51,805 bases of DNA from Mycolicibacter heraklionensis (GTDB lineage Bacteria > Actinomycetota > Actinomycetes > Mycobacteriales > Mycobacteriaceae). Under the pieces are notes generated by a model, which had not been told where the DNA came from, did not search any database, and worked only from the letters and a program-made list of their open reading frames with translations. The stretch's first letter is position 1; every line of letters starts with the position of its first letter. A program made the translations under genes and the position numbers. This document shows positions 8,449 through 16,122 of this stretch, in pieces. The stretch spans positions 1 to 51,805 of the forward strand of contig LZME01000060.1 of the NCBI GenBank assembly GCA_001673575.1. Direction: 5' to 3'.

Positions 8449-8973
8449 TCAACTGGCTGGGCTCAGGTCCGCCGCGACCGAGGTACACGCCGCAGGCCCG
8501 CAGCGGAACGTCTCGATGTGGGCGTCCCAGGCGTGCGAACTCGCCGGGTCGATGCCGGCCGCACGCAGCGCCTGCGCCTTGAAGGCGCGCGCGGCCGCGC
8601 TGAGCCGATGGTGGCGGGCGTCGACGTCACTGTCCAACTCGGGCGGCACGTCGCCCCACAACGTCACCTCGGTGCTGCTGTGCTCCAGCGCGTCGATCAC
8701 GCCCTGGCGGACCTGAGCGTGGCCGTCGAACATCTCGGCGCACACCGCGATGGTCTGCGGGTGCGGCCAGTGCTCCCACTGGGTGAGCACCGACGCCAGG
8801 TCCAGCACCTTGGCGCCGAGGATCTCCAGGGGACGGGTGTCGGTGTTTTCGGGGGCGTCCAGGATCATTACCGTGACGTCCCAGCCGGCCGTCGCACGGT
8901 CATAGAGCCAGCCGCCGGCGGCCATCACGACGTCGACGACGCTGCGGCCCACGATGTCGAACCGGTAGCGCAT
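8449..8973 (-). CDS. Hypothetical protein in the TetR operon
   Basis: This 174-residue soluble protein has no recognised family. The N-terminal half is MRYRFDIVGRSVVDVVMAAG, then WDVTVMILDAPENTDTRPLE and a Trp/His-rich segment (TQWEHWPHPQT). The C-terminal part contains a pair of cysteines (FRCGPAAC). The frame is open 123 bases further upstream, but ATG 8973 has the site GGGGAGCAGG close by and the extra residues look non-coding, so I use it. It lies between the TetR gene (20-bp gap) and the 7707 gene (25-bp gap). Confidence 0.6.
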   Translation of the reverse strand: MRYRFDIVGRSVVDVVMAAGGWLYDRATAGWDVTVMILDAPENTDTRPLEILGAKVLDLASVLTQWEHWPHPQTIAVCAEMFDGHAQVRQGVIDALEHSSTEVTLWGDVPPELDSDVDARHHRLSAAARAFKAQALRAAGIDPASSHAWDAHIETFRCGPAACTSVAADLSPAS

Positions 8974-8993
8974 GTCCTGCTCCCCTGCCCCGC

Positions 8994-9608
8994 TCACCGC
9001 TGGGCGTCCTTTTCCTGCGGAGCGAAGTCGCGGGCCAGCGTTTCCGCGTACCCCGCGAACACTTCGGTCAGGGGTATTGAGGGATCCAGCAGCCATGACA
9101 TCTCCATTCCGTTGATAAAGGCGATAATCTCCGCGGCCTTGGCGGTCGCGTTGAGGTCTGTGCGGTAGCGTCCGTCGTCCATGCCGCGATGGATCAGGTC
9201 GGCCACGATCTCCAGCGCGCTGCGGTACCGGTGCAGCATCCGGTCGTGCAGCGGCGCCTCGGGCAGGACGTTCTCGGCGAGCAGCACGGTGAAGGTGCCG
9301 ACCAATTCGGGCGCCCGGGTGAACCGCTCGGCCACCCGCTGGATCTCCTCGATGAGGTCGCCGCTGCGGTCGGCGTGAATGTCGTCGTCGGCGTCGCGGG
9401 CGTCGAGCACCGCGTGCAGCAGCTGCTCCTTGGAGGCGAAATGGTGCAACAGGCCGGCGGCGCTGACGCCGGCGTTGCGGGCGATCTGCGCCAGCGAGGT
9501 GTTGCGCCAGCCGTTACGCGCCAGCAGGTGCTCAGCCGCCAACAGAATCCGCTGCCTGCGGTCCTCGCCTTTGGCGAGAAGTGTGGCGTACGGCCGGGGT
9601 GACGTCAC
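8994..9608 (-). CDS. TetR-family transcriptional regulator
   Basis: This 204-residue regulator has an N-terminal HTH domain, RRQRILLAAEHLLARNG...SLAQIARNAGVSAAGLLHHF, at about residues 15-62, and a helical ligand-binding domain after it. I chose the GTG at 9608 because AAGGAG lies 6 bases upstream; the frame extends to 9641 without a binding site. A perfect 9-bp inverted repeat (TAACCAACC/GGTTGGTTA) at 9623-9656 lies directly upstream and is the probable autoregulatory operator. It is unlike the GAGAA-N5-TTCTC sites, so this regulator probably controls a different small set of genes, at least its own operon. Confidence 0.88.
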   Translation of the reverse strand: MTSPRPYATLLAKGEDRRQRILLAAEHLLARNGWRNTSLAQIARNAGVSAAGLLHHFASKEQLLHAVLDARDADDDIHADRSGDLIEEIQRVAERFTRAPELVGTFTVLLAENVLPEAPLHDRMLHRYRSALEIVADLIHRGMDDGRYRTDLNATAKAAEIIAFINGMEMSWLLDPSIPLTEVFAGYAETLARDFAPQEKDAQR

Positions 9609-9622
9609 CGGTCTCCTTCGCT

Positions 9623-9656
9623 TAACCAACCAAGTGAACACACAGTAGGTTGGTTA
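9623..9656. promoter_or_regulatory. Inverted repeat upstream of the 8994 TetR gene
   Basis: TAACCAACC (9623-9631) and GGTTGGTTA (9648-9656) form a perfect 9-bp inverted repeat with a 16-bp spacer. It begins 15 bases upstream of the GTG start, a position typical of TetR autoregulation. Confidence 0.6.
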
Positions 9657-9712
9657 GGCCTGCTGTGACAAGGGTCTCACCCAACAAATTTTTCGGAGGA
9701 TCTCTCACCGAA

Positions 9713-9765
9713 CGTGAAGTTGGCTTCACTGTCGGCGGTCGAGCGTGAAGTTGGCTTCACGCTCG
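9713..9765. terminator. Double hairpin after the 16060-9792 operon
   Basis: CGTGAAGTTGGCTTCAC occurs twice (9713-9729 and 9744-9760). Each copy folds on itself, and the second extends to an 11-bp perfect stem (9740-9750 with 9755-9765) around a TTGG loop. It lies 27 bases past the stop of the acyl-CoA dehydrogenase gene, so a terminator is likely. No T-run follows, so it may instead be a dispersed mycobacterial palindromic repeat. Confidence 0.5.
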
Positions 9766-9791
9766 GGCGGGATCCGGGGTGTTTTCTGCCC

Positions 9792-10940
9792 TTACAAACC
9801 CAGCGACTTGGCGATGATCATCTTCATCACCTCGGAAGTCCCGGCGTAGATCCGGGCCACCCGGGCATCGGTGTACAGCCGAGCGATCGGGTATTCCATC
9901 ATGTAGCCGTAGCCGCCGAACAGCTGCAGACAGCGGTCGATCACCCGGGCTTGCATCTCGGTACAGAACAGTTTGGTGCGGGCGGCGTCGGCGCCCGACA
10001 ACACTCCCTCGACGTGGTCGGCGACCGCCCGGTCGAGCATGCACTGGGCCGCCTCGATCTCGGTGGAGACCGCCGCCAGCTCGAACTTGGTGTTCTGGAA
10101 GGACGCGACCGGCGAACCGAACACGTTGCGGTTCGCGACGTAGTCGATGGTCGCGGCCAACGCTGAGCGGGCCTGCGCCACCGACCCGACCGCTACAGTG
10201 AGCCGCTCCTGGGCAAGGTTGTGGCCCAGGTAGCTGAAGGCCTCGCCCTCGGCCCCGAGCCGGTTGGCCACCGGGACCCGCACATCGGTGAATGACAACT
10301 CGGCGGTGTCTTGAACCTTGCAGCCCATCTTGTCCAGCTCGCGGCCGCGCTCGAAGCCGGCCATGCCCTCCTCGACCACCAACAGGGTCAGCCCGTGGCG
10401 ACGGTTGTCGGGGTCGGTCGAGGTGCGGGCCACCACGATCACCAGATCGGCCTGGATGCCGCCGGTGATGAACGTTTTGGCTCCGTTGAGGATGTAGTCG
10501 TCGCCGTCCCGCACGGCCGTGGTGCGCATCCCGGCCAGATCCGATCCGGTGCCGGGCTCGGTCATCGCGATCGCCGTGAGCAGCTTGCCGGCCGCCATCT
10601 GAGGGAACCAGCGCGCCCGCTGCTCGTCGTTCGTGTAGTGCAGGAAATACGGCAGGATCACCTCGAGCTGGGTGCGCACCGTGGACAGCGTGACCAGGGC
10701 GCGCGCCGCTTCCTCCTGCAGCACAACGTTGTACCGATAGTCCTCGACACCCGCACCGCCGTACTCCTCGGGGATGGCCATGCCCAGCATCCCCAGCGAT
10801 CCCAGGTGCTCGAACACCTCGCGGGGCATCCGGCCGGCCTTCTCCCAGTGGGGGTATTCGGGCACCACGTGCTTCTCGACGAAATCGCGGGCCAAGGCCC
10901 GGAATGCCTCGTGGTCGTGGGTGAACAAGTTGCGCCGCAT
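9792..10940 (-). CDS. Acyl-CoA dehydrogenase (isovaleryl/long-chain type active site)
   Basis: This 382-residue FadE-type flavoprotein oxidises acyl-CoA to 2-enoyl-CoA with FAD. It shows ITAMTEPGTGSDLAGMRT-like FAD/substrate sequence (about residues 118-135), FITGG, and the C-terminal LFGGYGYMMEYPIARLYTD. The residue where medium-chain enzymes carry the catalytic glutamate is alanine (IYAGTSE). A glutamate is present in LAQERLTVAVG, the position used by isovaleryl- and long-chain enzymes, so the enzyme should be active. The ATG at 10940 has AGGGGA seven bases upstream and is preferred over a TTG two codons earlier. Last gene of the six-gene operon; 10 bp from the thiolase stop. Confidence 0.92.
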   Translation of the reverse strand: MRRNLFTHDHEAFRALARDFVEKHVVPEYPHWEKAGRMPREVFEHLGSLGMLGMAIPEEYGGAGVEDYRYNVVLQEEAARALVTLSTVRTQLEVILPYFLHYTNDEQRARWFPQMAAGKLLTAIAMTEPGTGSDLAGMRTTAVRDGDDYILNGAKTFITGGIQADLVIVVARTSTDPDNRRHGLTLLVVEEGMAGFERGRELDKMGCKVQDTAELSFTDVRVPVANRLGAEGEAFSYLGHNLAQERLTVAVGSVAQARSALAATIDYVANRNVFGSPVASFQNTKFELAAVSTEIEAAQCMLDRAVADHVEGVLSGADAARTKLFCTEMQARVIDRCLQLFGGYGYMMEYPIARLYTDARVARIYAGTSEVMKMIIAKSLGL

Positions 10941-10950
10941 GAACAATCCC

Positions 10951-12096
10951 CTAACCGACCAGCTCGACGATCGTGGCGTTGGCGGTACCGCCGCCCTCGC
11001 ACATGGTCTGCAGGCCGTAGCGAATCCCGTTGTCGCGCATGTGGTGAATCATCCGGATCATCAGCACCGCACCCGACGCGCCGAGCGGGTGGCCCAGGGC
11101 GATCGCCCCGCCGAGCGGGTTGAGCCGCGTGGCGTCGGCGCCGGTCTCGGCCAGCCACGCCATCGGCACCGGGGCGAAGGCCTCGTTGACTTCGAATACG
11201 CCGATCTCGTCGATGCCCAGTCCGGCACGCTTGAGTACCTTCGCGGTCGCCGGGATGGGCCCAGTGAGCATCAGCACCGGGTCGGCGCCGGTCACCGCGC
11301 CGGCGGTGTAGCGCACCAGCGGGGTCAGCCCGCGCCGGGCGGCCTCGTCCTCGCTCATCACCAAAAGCGCTGCGGCGCCGTCGGAGATCTGCGACGAGTT
11401 GCCGGCGTGGATCAATCCGTCCTCACGGAAGGCCGGCTTGAGCCCGGCCAGCTTCTCGGCGGTGGTGCCGCGGCGGATGCCCTCGTCGGCGTCCACCACG
11501 CCGCCGTCGGTCGCGACCGGGACGATCTGATCGCGGAACGCACCGATGTCCTGGGCGGCGGCGGCCAACTCGTGGGAGCGCGCCGAATATTCATCGACCT
11601 GGGCGCGGTCAAAGCCCCATTTCTCGCAGATCATCTCGGCGCCGATGCCCTGGTTGAATTGGAATCCGTCATAGCGGGCAAGCGCTTTCGGGCCGAAGGG
11701 TTCGCCGGTGGCCCGGGCGGCGCCCAGTGGGACCCGACTCATCACCTCCACGCCCCCGGCGACCACGATGTCCTGCTGGCCCGACATCACGGCCTGCACC
11801 GCGAAGTCCAACGCCTGCTGGCTGGAGCCGCAGGCCCGGTTGACCGTGGTTGCCGGGACGTGCTCGGGCCAGCCCGCGGCCAGCACCGCGTACCGGCCGA
11901 TGTTGGAGGACTGATCGCCGACCTGCGACACGCAGCCCCACACCACGTCGTCGACGACGCCGGGGTCGGTTCCGGTGCGCTCCATCAATTCGTTGAGCAC
12001 GATCGCGGACAGGTCCGCGGCATGGGTGCCGGCCAGGCCGCCGTTGCGCTTTCCGACGGGGGTGCGCACCGCTCCGACGATCACCGTGGGTCGCAT
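10951..12096 (-). CDS. Thiolase (acetyl-CoA acyltransferase, FadA-type)
   Basis: This 381-residue classical thiolase cleaves 3-ketoacyl-CoA with CoA. All catalytic elements are present: the nucleophilic cysteine in NRACGSSQQAL (about residue 87), NEAFA, histidine in GHPLGASGA (about 338) and the second cysteine in CEGGGTANA (about 368). The ATG at 12096 has GGAG nine bases upstream, and the open frame further out overlaps the crotonase. It lies 4 bp after the crotonase stop, in the operon dehydrogenase-SDR-CoA-transferase-crotonase-thiolase-dehydrogenase, and completes a beta-oxidation set. Confidence 0.94.
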   Translation of the reverse strand: MRPTVIVGAVRTPVGKRNGGLAGTHAADLSAIVLNELMERTGTDPGVVDDVVWGCVSQVGDQSSNIGRYAVLAAGWPEHVPATTVNRACGSSQQALDFAVQAVMSGQQDIVVAGGVEVMSRVPLGAARATGEPFGPKALARYDGFQFNQGIGAEMICEKWGFDRAQVDEYSARSHELAAAAQDIGAFRDQIVPVATDGGVVDADEGIRRGTTAEKLAGLKPAFREDGLIHAGNSSQISDGAAALLVMSEDEAARRGLTPLVRYTAGAVTGADPVLMLTGPIPATAKVLKRAGLGIDEIGVFEVNEAFAPVPMAWLAETGADATRLNPLGGAIALGHPLGASGAVLMIRMIHHMRDNGIRYGLQTMCEGGGTANATIVELVG

Positions 12097-12100
12097 CTGA

Positions 12101-12901
12101 CTACTCCGATCTCGTTGACTTCGGCGGCCACCCGCCGGTGAAGCGCGGCGGGCGTTTCTCGGCGAACGCCGCATAGGCTTCCGCGGCATCGGTGCCCGCG
12201 AAGTTCACGATCTGGGCCCGCGCCTCATTGGCCAGGGCCTCCGGCAGGGTGGCATCGGCACCCTGGTTGAGCAGCGCCTTGGTCTGCGCCAGCGCCCGCG
12301 GCGGGCCGGCGGCCAGTCGCCCGGCGAGCTCGTCCACGAAGTCGTCGATCTCGCCGGCACCCACCACCCACGTCACCAGGTTCAGCGCCAGCGCCTCGTC
12401 GGCATCGATGGTCTCGGCCAGCAGCGCGAGGCGCTTTGCCTGTTGCAGTCCTACGAGTTTGGGCAGCAGCCAGGATCCGGCCAGGTCGATCGAGAGCCCA
12501 CGCTTCGAGAAGATCTGGCAGAACGTCGATTCCGGCGTTGCCACCACCAGATCGCAGCCCAGCGCCAGGTTCCAGCCGGCCCCCACCGCGACGCCGGCCA
12601 CCTTCGCGATGGTGGGAATGGTCAGCTCGTGCAGGGCCAGTGCGACGTCGGAGAGCCGGCGCAGCTTCTCCACCGGGTGCACGTCATCGGGTGTGCCGAT
12701 GTCAGCGCCCGAGCAGAACGCCCCGCCGGCGCCGGTGATCACCAGGGCCCGCAGGTCGGGGTCGTCGGCGGCGTCGCGCAGCGCGTCCCGCAGCGCACGC
12801 CACAGCTCCGGGTTGATCGCGTTCTTGCGGGCGGGCCGGTTCAGGGTCAGCGTCCGCACGCCGTCGCGGTCGGCGCGCAGCAGTACTTGGTCGGAAGCCA
12901 T
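12101..12901 (-). CDS. Crotonase family protein, PaaG-like, lacking hydratase glutamates
   Basis: This 266-residue enoyl-CoA hydratase/isomerase-fold protein has the oxyanion loops FCSGADIGTP and VAVGAGWNLALGCD. The hydratase Glu144 position is Asn (GAGWN) and the Glu164 region reads FCQIFSKRGLSIDLAGSW. The FSKxGL...D...GSWLLP pattern is that of PaaG/EchA-type isomerases, which use a single aspartate (here in SIDLAG). Double-bond isomerisation or another crotonase reaction is therefore more likely than simple hydration. The ATG shares one base with the stop of the upstream CoA-transferase (TGATG). Confidence 0.88.
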   Translation of the reverse strand: MASDQVLLRADRDGVRTLTLNRPARKNAINPELWRALRDALRDAADDPDLRALVITGAGGAFCSGADIGTPDDVHPVEKLRRLSDVALALHELTIPTIAKVAGVAVGAGWNLALGCDLVVATPESTFCQIFSKRGLSIDLAGSWLLPKLVGLQQAKRLALLAETIDADEALALNLVTWVVGAGEIDDFVDELAGRLAAGPPRALAQTKALLNQGADATLPEALANEARAQIVNFAGTDAAEAYAAFAEKRPPRFTGGWPPKSTRSE

Positions 12902-14124
12902 CAGCGCCCAGCCTGCCGGATGACACCGTCGGCGCGCAGGGCGACGATCTCCTCGCCGGTCAGACCCAGTTCTTCCAGCACCGTGTCGGTGTGTTCACCC
13001 AGGCCCGGCACCGCCCCCATCGGCGGGTGGTAGCCGGAGATCACCGGCGGCGGCAGCAGCGACGGGATGGGGCCGGCCGGGGTGCCGATGGTGTGCCAGC
13101 GGTCGCGTTCGGCCAGTTGCGGATGCGCCAGCACGTCGCTGGGTGTGTTGTAGCGGGCGTTGCCGATCCCGGCGGCGTCGGCGGCGTCCTGGATGTGGGC
13201 CAGGTTGTGGCGAGCGCACCACGCGGCGATCGCTTCGTCCAGGATTGCCCGGTTGGCGACCCGGTCGGCGTTGCCGGCGAAGCGGGGATCATCGGCGAGA
13301 TCGTTGCGGCCCAGCAGTTCCCGGGCCAGCCGCTGCCATTCGCGGTCGTTGGTGGTGCCCAGTACCACGGTGTGGCCGTCCGCGGTCGGATACGCCCCGT
13401 AGGGCGCCACCGCAGGTGAGCTCATGCCCAACGGCTGCTGGTCGATGCCGGAGTGCCGGGCGTAGGTCAGGTGGTAGCCCATCATCTCGGCCATGGTGTC
13501 GAACAGGCTCACGCTGACCGATGGCGCCGGCGAATCCGGTCGGGCACCTGCTCCTTTGCGGCCGACCAGCAGCGCCATGATCGACAGCGCCGCGTAGAGG
13601 CCGGTGGTGACGTCGGCGACCGGCGGACCGGGTTTGGCCGGGGAGCCCGGATTGCCGGTCACCGAGCACACCCCCGATTCGGCCTGCACCAGTAGGTCGT
13701 AGGCCCGCTTGTGTGACAGTGGCCCGCCGGTGCCATAGCCGTCGATCTCGACGGCGATCACGTTCGGGTGCCGCTGCGCCATCTGCTCGGGGGAAAGACC
13801 CAGCCGGGCGGTGGCACCCGGCGCGAGGTTGGACACCAGCACGTCGGCGTGGTCCAGCAGCCGGTGCAGGACGTCGCGTCCCGCTTCGCTTTTCAGGTCC
13901 AGGGTCACCGACTCTTTACCCCGGTTGACCCAGACGAAGTGCGCCGCCTGGCCGTGCACCACGTCGTCGTAGTAGCGGGCGAAGTCGCCGCCGTCGGGGT
14001 TCTCCACTTTGATGACGCGCGCGCCGAAGTCGGCCAGCGCACGGGTGCACATCGGCGCAGATACCGCCTGCTCCAGGGCCACCACGGTGACGCCGGCCAG
14101 CGGTGCGCCGGGGTGTTGAGCCAT
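12901..14124 (-). CDS. CaiB/BaiF (family III) CoA-transferase
   Basis: This 407-residue family III CoA-transferase has the N-terminal LAGVTVVALEQAVSAP, FGARVIKVENPDGGDFAR, the N/G-rich loop WVNRGKESVTLDLK, and the catalytic aspartate region KRAYDLLVQAESGVCSVTG (D about 157). The full family length is present. It starts at ATG 14124, sharing a base with the SDR stop. The open frame upstream overlaps the SDR gene and is not coding. Predicted to move CoA to a pathway acid. Its place between an SDR and a crotonase suggests activation of an acid generated inside the pathway. Confidence 0.9.
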   Translation of the reverse strand: MAQHPGAPLAGVTVVALEQAVSAPMCTRALADFGARVIKVENPDGGDFARYYDDVVHGQAAHFVWVNRGKESVTLDLKSEAGRDVLHRLLDHADVLVSNLAPGATARLGLSPEQMAQRHPNVIAVEIDGYGTGGPLSHKRAYDLLVQAESGVCSVTGNPGSPAKPGPPVADVTTGLYAALSIMALLVGRKGAGARPDSPAPSVSVSLFDTMAEMMGYHLTYARHSGIDQQPLGMSSPAVAPYGAYPTADGHTVVLGTTNDREWQRLARELLGRNDLADDPRFAGNADRVANRAILDEAIAAWCARHNLAHIQDAADAAGIGNARYNTPSDVLAHPQLAERDRWHTIGTPAGPIPSLLPPPVISGYHPPMGAVPGLGEHTDTVLEELGLTGEEIVALRADGVIRQAGR

Positions 14125-14882
14125 CACATCACCATGCCACCGTCCACCGGCAGCACCTGCCCGGTGACATACGAGGCGGCATCGGAGGCCATGAAGACGA
14201 ACGCACCGGCGACTTCGGTGGGCTCGGCCCAGCGCTTCATCGGGATGCGGTTCATCATGTTGGCCGCGAATTTCTCGTTGGTGCGGATGGTCTCGGTCAT
14301 CGGGGTCGCCGCCAGCGGCGCCAGGGCGTTCACGCAGATCCGCTTGGTGGCCAGCTCGCGGGCCAGCGACTTGGTGAACCCGACCAGTGCCGCCTTGGCC
14401 GCCGAGTAGTTGACCTGCCCGAGGGTGCCGGTCAGGCCCGCCGCCGAGGTCACGTTGACGATGCGGCCGGTGCCGTCGGTGGGAATGTAGGGCAGCACCG
14501 CGTGGGTGCAGTTGAAGGCGCCGACGGTGTGCACGTCGAGCAGCAGCCGCATCGACTCGGCGGTGAGCTTGTCGAACATCGCCGGGCGGGTCACCCCGGC
14601 ATTGTTGATCAAGATGTGGATCTTCCCGTCGGCCAGTTCCGCGGCCTTGGCGGCGGCCGCCTCGGCCGAGTCGCGGTCTGTGACATCGAGCGCCGCCGAT
14701 ACGGCCCGGCCACCGGAAGCCGAAATCCGTTCGGCCACCGCGGCTGCCGCATCTCCATCGACGTCGGTGACCAGCACCGCCGCACCGGCTTCGGCGAGTG
14801 CGGCCGCCACTGCCGAGCCGATGCCGCCGGCTGCCCCGGTCACCACCGCGCTTCGTCCGGTCAGGTCGAAGTAGCTCGCCAT
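14124..14882 (-). CDS. Short-chain dehydrogenase/reductase (FabG-like)
   Basis: This 252-residue classical SDR has the NAD(P) motif TGAAGGIG at residues 15-22, acidic LVTDVD (favouring NAD), NNAG near residue 92, the catalytic serine in VNVTSAAG, YSAAK as the YxxxK motif (about 159-163), and the C-terminal LPVDGGMVM. Probably a 3-hydroxyacyl-CoA dehydrogenase of the operon, between the dehydrogenase (stop shared with its ATG) and the CoA-transferase. Substrate inferred from neighbours only. Confidence 0.92.
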   Translation of the reverse strand: MASYFDLTGRSAVVTGAAGGIGSAVAAALAEAGAAVLVTDVDGDAAAAVAERISASGGRAVSAALDVTDRDSAEAAAAKAAELADGKIHILINNAGVTRPAMFDKLTAESMRLLLDVHTVGAFNCTHAVLPYIPTDGTGRIVNVTSAAGLTGTLGQVNYSAAKAALVGFTKSLARELATKRICVNALAPLAATPMTETIRTNEKFAANMMNRIPMKRWAEPTEVAGAFVFMASDAASYVTGQVLPVDGGMVM

Positions 14883-16060
14883 CAGTAGCTCCTCGGCAGG
14901 CCGAGCACATGGGAACCCAGGAAGTTCAGGATCATCTCCTGGCTGACCGGTGCGATCTTCATCAGGCGGGACTCGCGGAAGAACCGGGAGATGTTGTATT
15001 CCTCCGAGTAGCCCATCCCGCCGTGGGTCTGCAAAGCGCGGTCGGCTGCTGCGAAGCCGGCATCGGCACAGAGATACTTGGCCATATTGGCCTCGCGACC
15101 GCAGGACTTGCCGTTGTCGTAGAGCCAGGTGGCCTTGCGCAGGATAAGCTCGGCGGCGTCCAGGCGGGCCAACGAGTCGGCGAGCGGGAACTGGATGCCC
15201 TGATTCATGCCGATCGGCCGGTCGAACACCACCCGCTCGTTGGCGTACTTGACCGCACGGTCGAGTGCGACCCGGCCGATGCCCAGCGCCTCAGCGGCGA
15301 TCAGCATGCGCTCCGGGTTGAGCCCGTGCAGGATGTAGGAAAAGCCCTTGCCCTCTTCACCGATCCGGTGTTCGGCCGGGATACGCAGATCGTCGATGAA
15401 CACCTCGTTGGACGACACCGCGTTGCGGCCCATTTTGGTGATCGGCCGGATGTCGACGTGGTCGCGGTCGATGTCGGTGAGGAACAACGTCAGGCCGTCG
15501 GTGGGTTTGGTCGTCTCGTCGCGCGGGGTGGTGCGGGTCAGCAGCAGGATCTTCTCGGACTCCAGGGCTTTGGAGATCCAGACCTTGCGGCCGTTGACCA
15601 CGTAATCGCTGCCGTCGCGCTTGGCGAAGGTGGTGATGCGGGAGGTGTCGAGGCCCGCGGTCGGTTCGGTGACGCCGAAGCACACGTGCAGGTCGCCGTT
15701 GACGATGCGGGGCAGGGTTTCGGCCTTCATCTCGTCGGAGCCGAAGACCACGACCGGTTGCATGCCGAAGATCGACATGTGGATCGAGCTGGCGGCGTTC
15801 ATCCCGCCGCCCGATCGCGCCACTTCCTCGGCCAGGATGGTGGCCTCGGTGATGCCCAGACCGTGGCCGCCGTATTCCTCGGGGATCGTCATGCCCAGCC
15901 AGCCGCCGCCGGCGATGGCGTCGTAGAACTCCTGCGGGAATTCGTGCGCCTGGTCCTTGGTCATCCAATAGTGGTCGTCGAACTTCGCCGCGAGTTCGGC
16001 GACCGACTGCCGGATCAGCTGCTGATCCTCGGTCAGTTCGAAGCTCATTCCGCCGGACAT
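14882..16060 (-). CDS. Acyl-CoA dehydrogenase, first gene of its operon
   Basis: This 392-residue FadE-type dehydrogenase has FGVTEPTAGLDTSRITT (about residues 128-144), VNGRKVWISKA, and the C-terminal LQTHGGMGYSEEYNISRFFRE. The catalytic glutamate is most likely in HGLNPERMLIAAEALG, because the alternative C-terminal position reads IAPVSQE. The ATG has GGAGG five bases upstream. The perfect palindrome at 16106-16120 lies 46 bases upstream and is the probable operator of the whole six-gene operon down to 9792. Confidence 0.92.
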   Translation of the reverse strand: MSGGMSFELTEDQQLIRQSVAELAAKFDDHYWMTKDQAHEFPQEFYDAIAGGGWLGMTIPEEYGGHGLGITEATILAEEVARSGGGMNAASSIHMSIFGMQPVVVFGSDEMKAETLPRIVNGDLHVCFGVTEPTAGLDTSRITTFAKRDGSDYVVNGRKVWISKALESEKILLLTRTTPRDETTKPTDGLTLFLTDIDRDHVDIRPITKMGRNAVSSNEVFIDDLRIPAEHRIGEEGKGFSYILHGLNPERMLIAAEALGIGRVALDRAVKYANERVVFDRPIGMNQGIQFPLADSLARLDAAELILRKATWLYDNGKSCGREANMAKYLCADAGFAAADRALQTHGGMGYSEEYNISRFFRESRLMKIAPVSQEMILNFLGSHVLGLPRSY

Positions 16061-16105
16061 GGTTTCCTCCAGCCCATCAGCGCGTGCACGTTGTTAGCCG
16101 GAAAC

Positions 16106-16120
16106 GAGAATAACATTCTC
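16106..16120. promoter_or_regulatory. Candidate TetR-type operator, perfect GAGAA-N5-TTCTC
   Basis: GAGAATAACATTCTC has perfect 5-bp arms, extended to 6 bp by flanking C and G. It lies 46 bases upstream of the ATG at 16060 and 2 bases from the stop of the ThDP gene, in the only non-coding space before the six-gene operon. The same arms and spacing occur at 32641 and 49804. Confidence 0.65.
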
Positions 16121-16122
16121 GC

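Noticed and set aside
10774-12141. 455-residue plus-strand open frame opposite the thiolase
   Set aside because: Antisense shadow; the thiolase has all catalytic motifs and a good start.
12901-14910. 669-residue frame joining a long upstream stretch to the CoA-transferase
   Set aside because: The upstream part is the antisense or out-of-frame image of the SDR gene. The true CoA-transferase starts at ATG 14124 with TGATG overlap.
16061-16122. KstR (cholesterol regulon) binding site at the palindromes
   Set aside because: The sites have GAGAA-N5-TTCTC, not the AAC-N2-GTT core I associate with KstR, and no steroid-ring genes are present.
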